DNA from: Sphaerolaimus hirsutus
Taxonomy: Eukaryota > Nematoda > Chromadorea > Monhysterida > Sphaerolaimidae
Direction: 5' to 3'
DNA length: 64,000 bases
Assembly (NCBI GenBank): GCA_964036195.1
Contig: OZ038457.1
Span: forward strand, 12,179,147 to 12,243,146
Shown here: piece by piece, positions 34,843 through 44,627 of the stretch
Numbering within the stretch: the first letter of the stretch is position 1
Layout of the letters: each line of letters starts with the position of its first letter
Program-made: the position numbers and the translations under genes
The notes under the pieces: generated by a model
The model's database searches: none
The model's input: the letters and a program-made list of their open reading frames with translations, nothing else
Told to the model about the DNA's origin: nothing

Positions 34843-37800
34843 ATGTATCAGCGTCATCGGTGAGTTTGCACCTGCTTCGTCTCGTCTTTCTGTTGGCGTA
34901 GTGTCGGGTTGTGAGCCGTCGTTACCTGGGCGCTGAGTCTGCTCCGTTCGAATACTAAACTGATTACGCAGCAAGTTCGCCATCAAAGGCCCCACACACG
35001 CTAGTTGACATCGACACCAAATGTCAACTGGTTCCGTTCCTAATTCAAAGATTGCGTTTGAACGTCGTTCGTTCACTCGTCAGCAAGCTTTCAATCGGAA
35101 TCGGCACCAGTTGACATTTGGTGTTGATGTCAACTAGCGGTGGGGGCCCAAAGAATAAGTCCATGCCACTCCCACCCCGTTCATAAAATGGTCTCTTTTC
35201 ACAATTCTTTATGAACGAAAGGGTTCTCAGAACGGCATGGTGCCCCCAAGGATACTCAAAAAACAAAACTTTATTTCCCACCTAAACTGCAACCTTATTT
35301 GAATTACATTTTATGGTAGATTCTGCAGGTGGGGGTGGGTGAGGCGTGTCCTATTTAAGTTAACTGTTTGAAGTGGAATTTGTGAAATGGACTCCTATTT
35401 TTATTATTTTTGATCTCAAAAGTTGCATTTTAAAGTAGCAGATTGGATGTGAGCGTGTCTACCCCGACATCAACTACGTGGATCTGTGAAATGGTGATTT
35501 GGTTAACGGTTTGATGTCTTCTTATTTCTGGTGCGCAACAATTAGCTACTCCCCAATCTTCGGAATAAAAAACTGTCCTTATCTGAAGACGTCAATTCTG
35601 TGTCAGTCCTATTCTCCACATTACCCCCCCCCCCCAGCCCACCCACCCCAAAGGGTCTTATCAAAAAATTAACTTTGTCACTTTTTATTACTTGAAAAAA
35701 CTTGGTTTGCAGTGCCATCTAGCGTTGCTGCCCTGAGAGTTTTGGTCGACTTTTGTTCCGGTGCTAATGCCATTGTGACATCATCGCATTTATCCACATC
35801 AAAATTCTTCAGGGGTATATTTGGGGAAATGTTCTTTAAGGAACCCCGTGCTGGTGAATACTAGTGGGATGTGGGCCATATCCCCCAAAATTCGTCTTCC
35901 TGCACCCCTCGTTAGCTGGAGTCTGTCGGCACGCCGGACTTGATGCGAAAGCAGTTTATGGGATCCAATGCGATGCATCCCGCCTGTAGTTAGATCTGCA
36001 TTACCTAAGTATTCTACACCAGTTTTCGATGTCCATGAGAAAGCGATCGACAATATTTTTTACGTCATCCCAACGCCAGCCGAAAGCATCGGGCGCGCTG
36101 TGCAATGCGCAGTGCCTGACATAAATACACAAGCGACCAGAATAGTTGAGACTTTTCACCATAGGGAAATGGGAGGCTGGGGGTCCACCATAGTGATGTA
36201 AAAGCGCCATGAGGCTTTTTTTTGCTTTTTTGGCGCTTTTTTGCTGTGGCGCCATTGGCGCTTGGCGCTGTGCCATGGAAAAGCGCTGTGGCACTTTTGG
36301 CGCTTGGCGCTATGAAGCCGTTGCGCCATTGGCGCTTGGCGCTCGTGTTTTAAAAAGCGCCAAAAAAGCGCCATGGCGGCTTTTCCAAACTGACACGCAA
36401 AACTCGAAGAAAAAAAATTTGGAAACCCAGGTGTAATGTTTGAGTAGGCTTTATTCACTCTGCAAGGTGTAACGTTAAGTTTTCCATGTCAGGCACAATT
36501 TGAAAACTTCTATTTGACATGGATCGTTCTGTGGCGGGAAAAGTGATGCACAAATGCTTAACCGCGATGTGTTCAAAAGTGATAAGCAAAATTAGAAAAT
36601 TCAATATCCCAGAGGAATCGAAAAGTACTCCCAAAACTTTTTAAAACTTATATTGAAAATTGTAAATACAACGATTTTTGCGAAAATTTCATTAATAACA
36701 CCTTAAAATCTAAGCACTTCTCCCAGATTGTTTGCGATCATTAGTCCGAACTCCCACTGTAAAATAACACCACAAACAGAACAAAACTTGACTGTCATTG
36801 ACTGATACTCTGCGACGTCAATGAATAAATGGCACTGCATATATGAGCAGCAAATTTTTTTTGGCACTGGCACTATTGGCGCTTGGCGCCAACATGCTCT
36901 GGCGCCATTGTGGCCACACAAGCTGGTTTTCAAGGTTCCTTTTTGAAAACTCTTCTGGGCGACGCATCACTGTACGGTTTTCAAAACTGCAATTTGCACT
37001 TTTATTTTTCAATAAGTGAAAGCATATGTGAATATTGGCTTCGGCAAGTCACATTTGCTGTTCAAAGTTCACATTTGCAGAACATTTTTGAAAACTGTAC
37101 GGCGACGCGTCGCCTCTGTAGCGGCGACGCGTCGCCAACATAATACTCTGAAGACAATTTTGAAAACTTAAAATTGAATAATGTAGTTTTCAAAAATGTA
37201 CATTCCAGTTTTCAAATGTGTAAAACATTTTTGAAAACTGAAAATGGGGGGTGATGTACAGCGACGTATGGCGATGTTGCTGTATGTCGCTGTACATGCC
37301 AGTTTTCAATATCTGTGCAACAAATGTGAAAATGCATCGCCGTACACACCAAAAGTAGCAAAATTGTCGCCAGGCATCACCAGTTGATGAAATTTCACCA
37401 ACTTACTCCAAAATCCTTTAAAAACCACTGGATGAATGGGCTTATGTAAAATTGACACTGTAGATGCAGTATTTTATGCTGCATCTAATGATAGGGTTGT
37501 AGAAAACTTGGGATTTATGTAAAATATAATGAAAAAATTTTAAAATTATGTCACTGTTGCTACGTTTCAGGCTACAACTGCATATGTCACCTGTTTCCAC
37601 AACTTATTTCCATATTTGAAAAGTATTAATAAAATGAAAGAATTCATGCATTTATCAACAACACAGAATCTGGGACTTGGTACTACTGTTACAAAGGGTT
37701 CAAAGGCACAACTACTGGTTAAATTTCTCTTCTAGAAATTTGTGTGGACCATGCAATGATTATGAATGATCTTGTATTACAGGTTGTCCAGTGTGCGCCA

Positions 37801-40800
37801 CTGTGTAGAATGAATTTTTGGGATTTTGGCTGCTCGTTGGCGTATCCTGCTATCGACAATTTCAATGGAACCACACAGGGTCAGCAAACTGGTTATGGCA
37901 GCGTGTTATTTGCACAACTTTTTCAAAGAATTGCATGGCACAAATGTATCGGATCACTTTGACAAGGAAGGAAATGAAAAGCCACCTGTGCGTGATGTCA
38001 AAGAACAAAGTCTATACAACCAAACAGTTAGAATTTATATTTTAATTGATATAGATTTTTGAAACTGCTGAACATTTCATAAATGCAGTTAGATTAGCGC
38101 CAGGCGTACGATGGCTTAGAGGATGGATTATGGTCCTAAATCACAACAATGAACTGCGAGATGCCCGGCAATTGAGAGAGAACCTGAAAGACTGGTTGAA
38201 ATCTACTCATGGCAGGGTTCCGTGGATAGATCCAAATAACTTTTTGAGTTTTCAAAAATGTTCACATTTATGTTAAATTTCATGACACATGTTACTATGA
38301 AATGAAAACATTTTTGAAAACAATACAATAAAATAGTTTTTATTTGTGCTTGTGTATTCAATGTGAAATCGTTGCAGTCAGTGTTCACTTGTTCATTTTT
38401 TTGGCTTTCATTTACATACAAAATTGGCTGTCTGAATTGCACTTGTGATTTTTTAAAAATTCTAATCTTGATTGTATAAAAATATCATTATTTGTTTTGT
38501 GGGAATGTTATTGCTTTCAGTTTTTTTTGTTCAATGTGAAAAAATAAGTGCTGTTTACTGATAATGCCATAATTACAGACACAGGGATGTAATTAAAAAT
38601 AAAATAATTAATGTTTTCTGCATCATCACACTTTCTCCATCATCTTTGTACTTCTATTGCAAAACATGGTATCAAATGAAAGAGGAACAAAAACTAGACA
38701 TATAAATATGTGAGACGGATATCATCTACAATTTAAAGCAGAATTTTGAAAAATATTTATAGTTAGAAAACAAATCAATTTTTAAAAAAATGTATCACAG
38801 CCATAAAAATATACAATACAGTCCACAAAATAGAGCATAATTTTCTGCATCACATGCCGCTTACAACTTGTCCTACAAATGCATACTTTTTCCACAAAAA
38901 AAAATATTTTGTCTGCAGCATTTTACCGGAGTTTTCAAATATGTGTTCTTCCGGTGGAAAAATAGAAGAAAAAAACAAAGATGGCAGCCGTTTTGGTGAT
39001 TACACACAGTGTTTAAATGAATTTGAAAACTAAATAATGGGTTTTCACAGAAGGAACCTTGAAAACCAGCTTGTGTGGTGCCATTGGCGCTTGGCGCCTT
39101 GATCTAGAGAAGCGCCATGGCGCTTTTGGCGCTTGGCACTATTTTGCTCTGGCGCCATTGGCGCTTGGCGCTATGCATGCCAAAAGTGCCTCGGCGCTTT
39201 TGGCGCTTGGCGCCAAAGTTCTGGCGCTTTTCACATCACTAGTCCACCACACTTTTGTTGCTTCCCAGTTACTTATCCTTGTCCCAATTTTGATGCTGTT
39301 TGAGTATGTTGGGTTTTCTGGTCAGGGCTATGACTAAAAAATTTTTGTTCGCTTGAATAATCCCCCAGTCACAAGATAAAGGGGTCTATAAAAAGGTGGT
39401 CAATAAAATATAAAAAATCTGGCCAATCTGGGTGATTGATTTTGAAGCTTAATAACTTAGCCATTTCTGGGCCGATTTGGATCATTCAAATCTCGCAATG
39501 ATCGGAACAGCATGAAGATTCCATTTTTGATGTCAGATTAGTGATGTATAAATTCTGTATGCCGATTTGACCCAGTTTTTCAACACGAAAAATAAAATTT
39601 GTTCTGAACATGCTATCGTATACTCTTGATTGAAACAAACACAATACCGAAAGAATCAGATCGATATCTCTTACCAATCAAAAGTTATAACACTTCAAAC
39701 TTCTGCCTTTCACCTGTATCAAAAACCACAGGCCCAAATCGATAGATGCACAATTATGCATCACCGATTTGACCTCAAAAAAAATTCTCCAATCATTTGT
39801 GATAATTTTAAACGTCGATTGACAAAAATCGGTCGACAAATGAACGAGTTATTGACCTGCGATTTTGTTATTTCTGGGCGACACACAAATTTTTTTGAAA
39901 AATTTACTTTTTTTTCAGACCCACCATATCTTGGGTCAGGGGAGTCGTAGAAAGATGTGATCGATTTTCACATTAGCCCCGACATAAAATTACATTATAT
40001 TCAAATATCAACAATTTTCGCTGAGCAGTTGAGGAGTGACGTGCACGCGAACACAGTTGTACCTCACCTGAACAAATTTCCCTTATGAGACGGTGGAGAG
40101 TCTCAACTATTCTGACCGCTAGTGTATATTCAGTGTGTCCCTTAAGTGTCTCAAAAATGTCTGACAACAAAAATAATTCGTCGGGCGAATTATTTGAGTA
40201 AATATGTATATATGAAGGGTGTGCTTCTAAAAGTACCGATCTACAAAAAATCGATTTTGTGATAATCGCGATTGAAAGTTTGGAGCATGCAATACCCATA
40301 CATGGGTATTGGGTATGGGAATTTGGGGTATGGGTATTTCGGCCATATTGTTGGGTATCCACATGCATGGGTATTATCATTGATTATACACATATCACTA
40401 GCTATATAAAATTTAGGGAATTGTATTTTTGTAGTACCGTATTTCTCCGTGTAAAGGACCCCCCCATGCACAACACCCGGGGTGTTATACAGCTGCATAG
40501 CACACCCGGGGTGCTATGCTAGGTTTCAAAAAATCACTGATTTGAATTGCTTAAATATCGCTTAAATGGCGCGCGCCACTCATTGTAATTCCGCGGCGCG
40601 CATTTTTCCATTGGATTGCTGCACGCTGGGAACCGAAAAAGCCTAAATAATGTTGTGACGTGTATCAAAAATTTGAAACGAAAGCACACTTTTCTAGTTC
40701 AGTCCAGTTTCCGTGTATAACACCCCCCGACCTAACACCCGGGTGTTATACAAGTTTTAAAAAAAGGTTGCTGGAAAGGGTCTCGATTTTGTATAGCACC

Positions 40801-42663
40801 CGGGTGCTTTACACGGAGAAATACGGTACAGTACATTTTAAAGGAACAAATTGGTAATAACGTGTAGATCGGTATTTTTTAAAGCACAAAATCAGAAAGC
40901 TGTAGATCGGTACTTTTACCCATAATAAAAAAGCACAAAATGAGTTTTTGCGCAACAGGACGCCGATCTGACATCGGTACTTTTAGAAGCACAAAAAATA
41001 ATGTGCAGATCGGTACATTTAAAAGAACAATTTTGAAAAAAGTGTGTAGATCGGTACTTTTAAAGACACAAAAGCTGAAAAAGCTTGTAGATCGGTACTT
41101 TTAAAATTTCAAAAACTGTATTTTGCGATTTTTTTGCTTTTTTCAACCCCCCGTATCTCAAAATTGAATTTCGCACCCCCCACATTTTATATATATTTTT
41201 GAAGCGCATTTTTATGTGGACCCCAAAAATGGTCCTAACTCAAATTTGAAAAATTTGTAGATCGGTACTTTTAGAAGCACACCCTTCATATGTAACTGCT
41301 ATGAAAATTATCAGCAAATAATACATGATGTACATTATTCCAGACGGGGGCATTTCGAGGGGGAGTTATTTTTTCCTCAGATCGCTCAGACCTGGGGGTA
41401 TTTTGAGTGGGTCTGTTCAAGGGGTGGACAATTTTTCGTAAATACGGTAAATACTCCAACAAAAGCGAACAACCACCACCCTCTACAGGGATCGTGAACG
41501 CGCCAGGCGCGTGTGGGGCAGCCGGTGGCCCACCAAGAGCAGACTCCTGCTGCTGGCCAGCGCGCAGGCCGACGCCGTCGAGCACGTTGACAGCGACGAG
41601 GAGGAGGTCGTTGAGGAACCCAAGCATAGCGATAAAAGGGCCTTCACTATACTCTTGAGTAGCCCCAAAGGTGGGCGTTGAGGGGGTGGGTGGATGGAAC
41701 CGATGGAGTAACTTTTATCGATCAAGGCAGCATCGATGCTCCGTTTGCATGCAGCAGGACTGACTTTGGATGTCTTCTGGGGTTCTCGTCATTTTGCTGT
41801 GACGTTTTTCCCGTTTTCACGACCTCTCTAAGTGACTCCGATGGATTACTTCAACTAAGCTGTGATCGTAACGGGCTTTCAGTTGGAACAAAGAAAACTT
41901 GCTGTGGTAAACAGTGTGAAGAAAAATAACGATTTTTGAAAGCACGACGCATAGGAAACGCTTCCACAACTCAAAAATAAAAAAATCAATCTTTAAAAGA
42001 TTGGTCAACTCGCGCAAAAATCTCAGGTCGTTACCTGTTCACCGACTTTCTGCAACAGGAGTACAGCGACGAAAACCTACTTTTCTACAACGCTTGCGCG
42101 GGGCTGCGGCTGCAAACGCGCCCCGAAGCGTGGGTGCCCTTTGCGCACGACCTCTACAGGTCGTTTGTGATGCGCGGCGCATCTCTGGAGATAAATATTG
42201 ATGATCGCATGCGCACGGATATCGCTGCGCAGCTTTTCGCCACTGGAAAGGAACCCAATCGGTTAGTCCGGTCCGGATTGGTGTTCTAAAAATAATGGCA
42301 GTTTTTTATTTGTAAGTATAAGAAAATATATAATAAACAAATTTGGTATATATTTATTTTCTCCCGGTTTTAATGGATGGATTTAATTATATATTTTTCT
42401 GAGAGATTTTATCTTCTGACAGATTTCCTAACATTCTATTTGATTATATTTTCTGAAAAACACCTATTTTTGGAATGCTAGTCCATGAATTCCAGCCCAT
42501 TGAAGATTTCGCCATTCAATCACGTATTTTACCAGTAATTAACCACAGGAAGCTGTTCCGCGCGGCTGAGAAACATGTCTACATGCTGCTGGAGAGGGAC
42601 TGCTTTGGTCGCTTCAAGAAAACTAAGGAATACAAAGATTTCATTAATAAAAGAAACAAATGA
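34843..42663 (+). CDS. Small RGS-domain protein
   Basis: Secure exons: 41489-41670, 42027-42261, 42549-42663 (stop). The first needs an incoming codon with two bases. A short exon at 34843-34859 (ATG, five codons plus two bases, then GTGAGT) fits that phase and follows a TATA box, giving about 182 aa and a 6.6-kb repeat-filled first intron; that exon is inference. RGS domains bind activated G-alpha subunits and speed GTP hydrolysis. Visible here are AFTILLSSPKGRYLFTDFLQ, then QEYSDENLLFYNAC with the G-alpha-contacting Glu-Asn, INIDDRMR, and the last helices FRAAEKHVYMLLERDCFGRF with conserved Asp and Arg. A basic N-terminus (RDRERARR) and an acidic patch (DSDEEEVVEEP) precede the domain. There is no DEP, GGL or PDZ domain, so it is a minimal RGS; the subfamily cannot be fixed. 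Confidence 0.82.
34988..35148. repeat. MITE with CCACACACGCTAG ends
   Basis: Ends GGCCCCACACACGCTAGTTG and CAACTAGCGGTGGGGGCC, flanked on both sides by CAAAG. Inner arms carry ATTCAAAGATTGCG and its mirror. It lies in the presumed first intron of the RGS gene and is the same end family as 28944 and 31107. Confidence 0.72.
36190..36390. repeat. GGCGCC hAT-family fragment
   Basis: Begins with the family end TAGTGATG and continues as AAGCGCCATGAGG, TTGGCGCTTTT and GGCGCTTGGCGCT arrays to about 36390. The right end is degraded (TTTTCCAAACTGAC). Confidence 0.65.
36914..39078. mobile_element. PIF/Harbinger-like DNA transposon, about 2.2 kb
   Basis: The terminal inverted repeats CCACACAAGCTGGTTTTCAA and TTGAAAACCAGCTTGTGTGG match perfectly and extend inward through GGTTCC. 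Internal DNA is rich in TTTTGAAAAC and ATTTTTGAAAAC words near both ends. It carries a broken transposase C-terminus on the + strand (37790-38243). Target duplication is unclear because the ends lie in GGCGCC repeats. The ends also resemble the short C-CACAC-CTAG/CTGG MITEs in this window, so this may be their source family. Confidence 0.82.
37790..38243 (+). pseudogene. Broken PIF/Harbinger (HARBI1-like) transposase, C-terminal part
   Basis: The + strand frame around 37790 reads CVE, a stop codon at 37811, then IFGILAARWRILLSTISMEP, HRVSKLVMAACYLHNFF and DHFDKEGNEKPPVRD. After a non-coding stretch, 38126-38243 reads ELRDARQLRENLKDWLKSTH then GRVPWIDPN. These match the last third of Harbinger-type DDE transposases: the third catalytic Glu in 'VEN.FG..A.RWR..L..I', the 'LHN' helix, and the 'R..L..YF...G.VPW' tail. 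A stop at the position after the catalytic Glu and the lack of the N-terminal two thirds show it cannot work. 38010-38095 could be an intron (it ends in TGCAG) or decay. Confidence 0.75.
39290..39960. repeat. Half copy of the GGGTGTAAAC foldback family
   Basis: It shares GAGTATGTTGGG, GTCAGGGCTATGAC, CCCCCAGTCACAAGATAAAGG and CATTTCTGGGCCGATTTGGA with the arms of 11431-12253 and 13349-14520, but there is no mirrored second arm. A degraded ATATCTTGGGTCAGGGG near 39925 may be the remnant of the other arm. Confidence 0.65.
40214..41287. mobile_element. TIR element, GAAGGGTGTGCTTCTAAAAG ends, 4-bp duplication
   Basis: Ends GAAGGGTGTGCTTCTAAAAG and CTTTTAGAAGCACACCCTTC are perfect mirrors. ATAT flanks both sides (40210-40213 and 41288-41291). 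Inside are about seven spaced copies of GTAGATCGGTACTTTTAAA-like units and a CATGGGTATTGGGTATGGG tract. A copy at 62346-63716 is flanked by AGTT on both sides. It is interrupted by the element at 40437-40826. A 4-bp duplication is unusual; the superfamily is not assigned. Confidence 0.85.
40437..40826. mobile_element. CCGTATTTCTCCGTG-ended insertion with TA duplication
   Basis: Ends CCGTATTTCTCCGTGTAAAG and CTTTACACGGAGAAATACGG are mirrors, with TA on both sides. The related element at 62346 has the uninterrupted sequence (TTTGTAGTACAGTAC in matching orientation). Removing this element and one TA restores that sequence exactly. Subterminal units are ACACCCGGGGTG and AACACCCGGGTGTTATAC. Confidence 0.9.
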
Positions 42664-43064
42664 TAGATATTTGTATTTATACACTTTTTATGTATTATTC
42701 ATTTTTTTGTATATGTTTTGGTGATATTTATTTTTACCTTTGAAATTCACTGTACATTTCCAACACACACATTCCATGGAAAGTTAATTGTCTAGATTTT
42801 TTTTGATGAGCACATCGTTTAAGGTTTCACAAAATTCCACTGTCACTATTGTTATGTACCTAGGTATATATTTATAAGCAGATCTAAGTGATGGTAACTG
42901 AAATGGGTAATAGTTGTTTTGACTAGGGTTATAAAGAGTATTGAGCAGTGACTACTTCGGTAGTTTATATTTTGACATTATAAATAAATTGTGCTCTCAA
43001 GTCACATTGGACGGCACAGTGATTCAGGTCAGTGCCCAAAGTAATCGGAGAAGCGACATAAATA

Positions 43065-43439
43065 CCGTCTTACCTCGAATACCCCCATGGGGGTTTATTA
43101 TTTCGCCAGCAAAATTCGACGGGGTGTTTTATTATTTCATGAGAAATTTTCGTAAGGATCGTAGTAAATACCTAGTAGGCATTTGCGTACCCAAAACAGG
43201 TAATAAATCTGTCCAAACAGGATATATTTGGACACAAAAACGTAGGTAGCTACACAAACTAGTCTTTGTGTAGCTGCAGTGCAAATTAGCAGTAATAAAT
43301 ACATCATGTACATTGTATATACATCATGTACATCATTCCGGGGGGTATTTCGAGGGGGGGTTATTATTTCCCCAGCCCAATTTAGGGGGGTTAATTCGAG
43401 AGGGGGTTATTCAAGGGGAGATAATTCGAAGTAATACGG
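43065..43439. mobile_element. CCGTCTTACCTCGAAT-ended element
   Basis: Ends TA-CCGTCTTACCTCGAATAC and ATTCGAAGTAATACGG-TA. The core repeats that of 7712-8145 (TTTTCGTAAGGATCGTAGTA, AACAGGATATATTTGGACA, CATCATGTACAT), so the two are copies of one element. It lies between the RGS and JIP1 genes. Confidence 0.8.
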
Positions 43440-43679
43440 TACGTAAGTTATTAGTTGCTTGCGTCTGCAACGCATTTTTAAGGTGAACTTATGTTTGTAT
43501 TTACTCAGTGGAAGATTTCTAGAATTGAACAAAGATCATTGCAGTGGCCCGTTTGTGTAGCTATTGGTCTAGGTCTAACTATGTAGGCGCATTTCATATT
43601 GGAAAAGCTTTGCGCGGTCGAACCCTGCTTGTTTATCACGACCACTGCAGTGCACTGCGTTGCATTCAGTACAGGCTTT

Positions 43680-44600
43680 ACGTTCATTCAGTTCCAGCTG
43701 AAGATTGTTCAATGCTGGATTGAGGCGGGGGCATGCTCGTCCATTTCAACCATTGCAGCCTGAAGCCGCGCAGTTGCATCTGGGTTCTGGGTCACGGCCG
43801 CTTGCACGTTGCGGACCGGCGCGGCACGCTGCGGGCTCGGGTCGCTCTGGTAGCTGCTTATCGATCGCCGTGTGGCACGCGCCCGACGCTCTGACAGCCA
43901 TCTTCCGTGCTAGAGTTTGAAAGTGTGTGTCGCCGCGATGGACCGGCTCCTTTTCGCTGGTAAAAAAATATTTTTTCATGGAATGATACGAAGACAGTCT
44001 CAGCAAGGGACTGCCACATACCCTGTCGAATGTAAAAATTCCTTTCGATTTCAAATGTCCAGTAATATTTTCCCCCAAGGGATTTTACATGATATTTTCC
44101 CGGCTGTGGGACTGCTTGATCCACTTCACTTGGACTTCAGCTTAATTCACAATGCAGGACAAACCTATTATTAAATCAAACTCATATCATCCTACTTTCA
44201 CAGCGCTATGCTCGCCGGGAAGTGGGCAGCCACCGACCGCGTTGCATGAATGCGCTCCCGTCAGATGCGCATGGAACGTTAATGCAATGCATGCAGTCGC
44301 GTCTGTCTTACTCTCGTGACGCCGCGGCGAGATATCCCGCCGTCCGCAGTCACTTATTTCAGTTGCGTCCACTGGACTGGCTCGTTCGATCTCCACCGCC
44401 GGTACCTAGCTGCCAGTTTGGTTGTATTTATTTACGCCATTCGACCACCCGCAATCCAGGACGGCGGTGCGTGGGCGTGCAGAAAAACAATTCCCTGTAC
44501 GCTGCGATGCACGCTGCTACCGGGTCAATTGCGTTGTCGGTTCCGGACGTCACTAGCTTCAATTGAACCTACTGTCGCATTTTTGTGCACTGTCGAGAAG
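43680..44600. other. GC-rich region upstream of the JIP1 gene
   Basis: This stretch is GC- and CpG-rich at both ends (43720-43900 and 44220-44570) and precedes the JIP1 start codon at 44628. Many overlapping 70-115-codon frames are open on both strands and none matches a family. It is best read as promoter plus 5' UTR, possibly with untranslated exons. Confidence 0.4.
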
Positions 44601-44627
44601 TTCAGATAGTTCACAAGGTTTCTTGAA

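Larger units (their letters stand above)
36865..39243. mobile_element. GGCGCC hAT-family element split by a Harbinger-type insertion
   Basis: Left part 36865-36913 (CACTATTGGCGCTTGGCGCC) and right part 39079-39243 (GCCATTGGCGCTTGG to TTTTCACATCACTA) are two halves of one GGCGCC array. They are separated by the 2.2-kb element at 36914-39078. The insertion is therefore younger than the array. Confidence 0.75.

Noticed and set aside
35799-36294. - strand frames of 84-100 codons resembling a possible retroelement protein
   Set aside because: Two different frames each look moderately protein-like but match nothing I can name, and part overlaps a GGCGCC fragment. Too weak to call a gene.
43705-44609. 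Several 70-115-codon frames on both strands upstream of JIP1
   Set aside because: Overlapping frames in a CpG-rich region without recognisable protein similarity; more likely promoter and 5' UTR.
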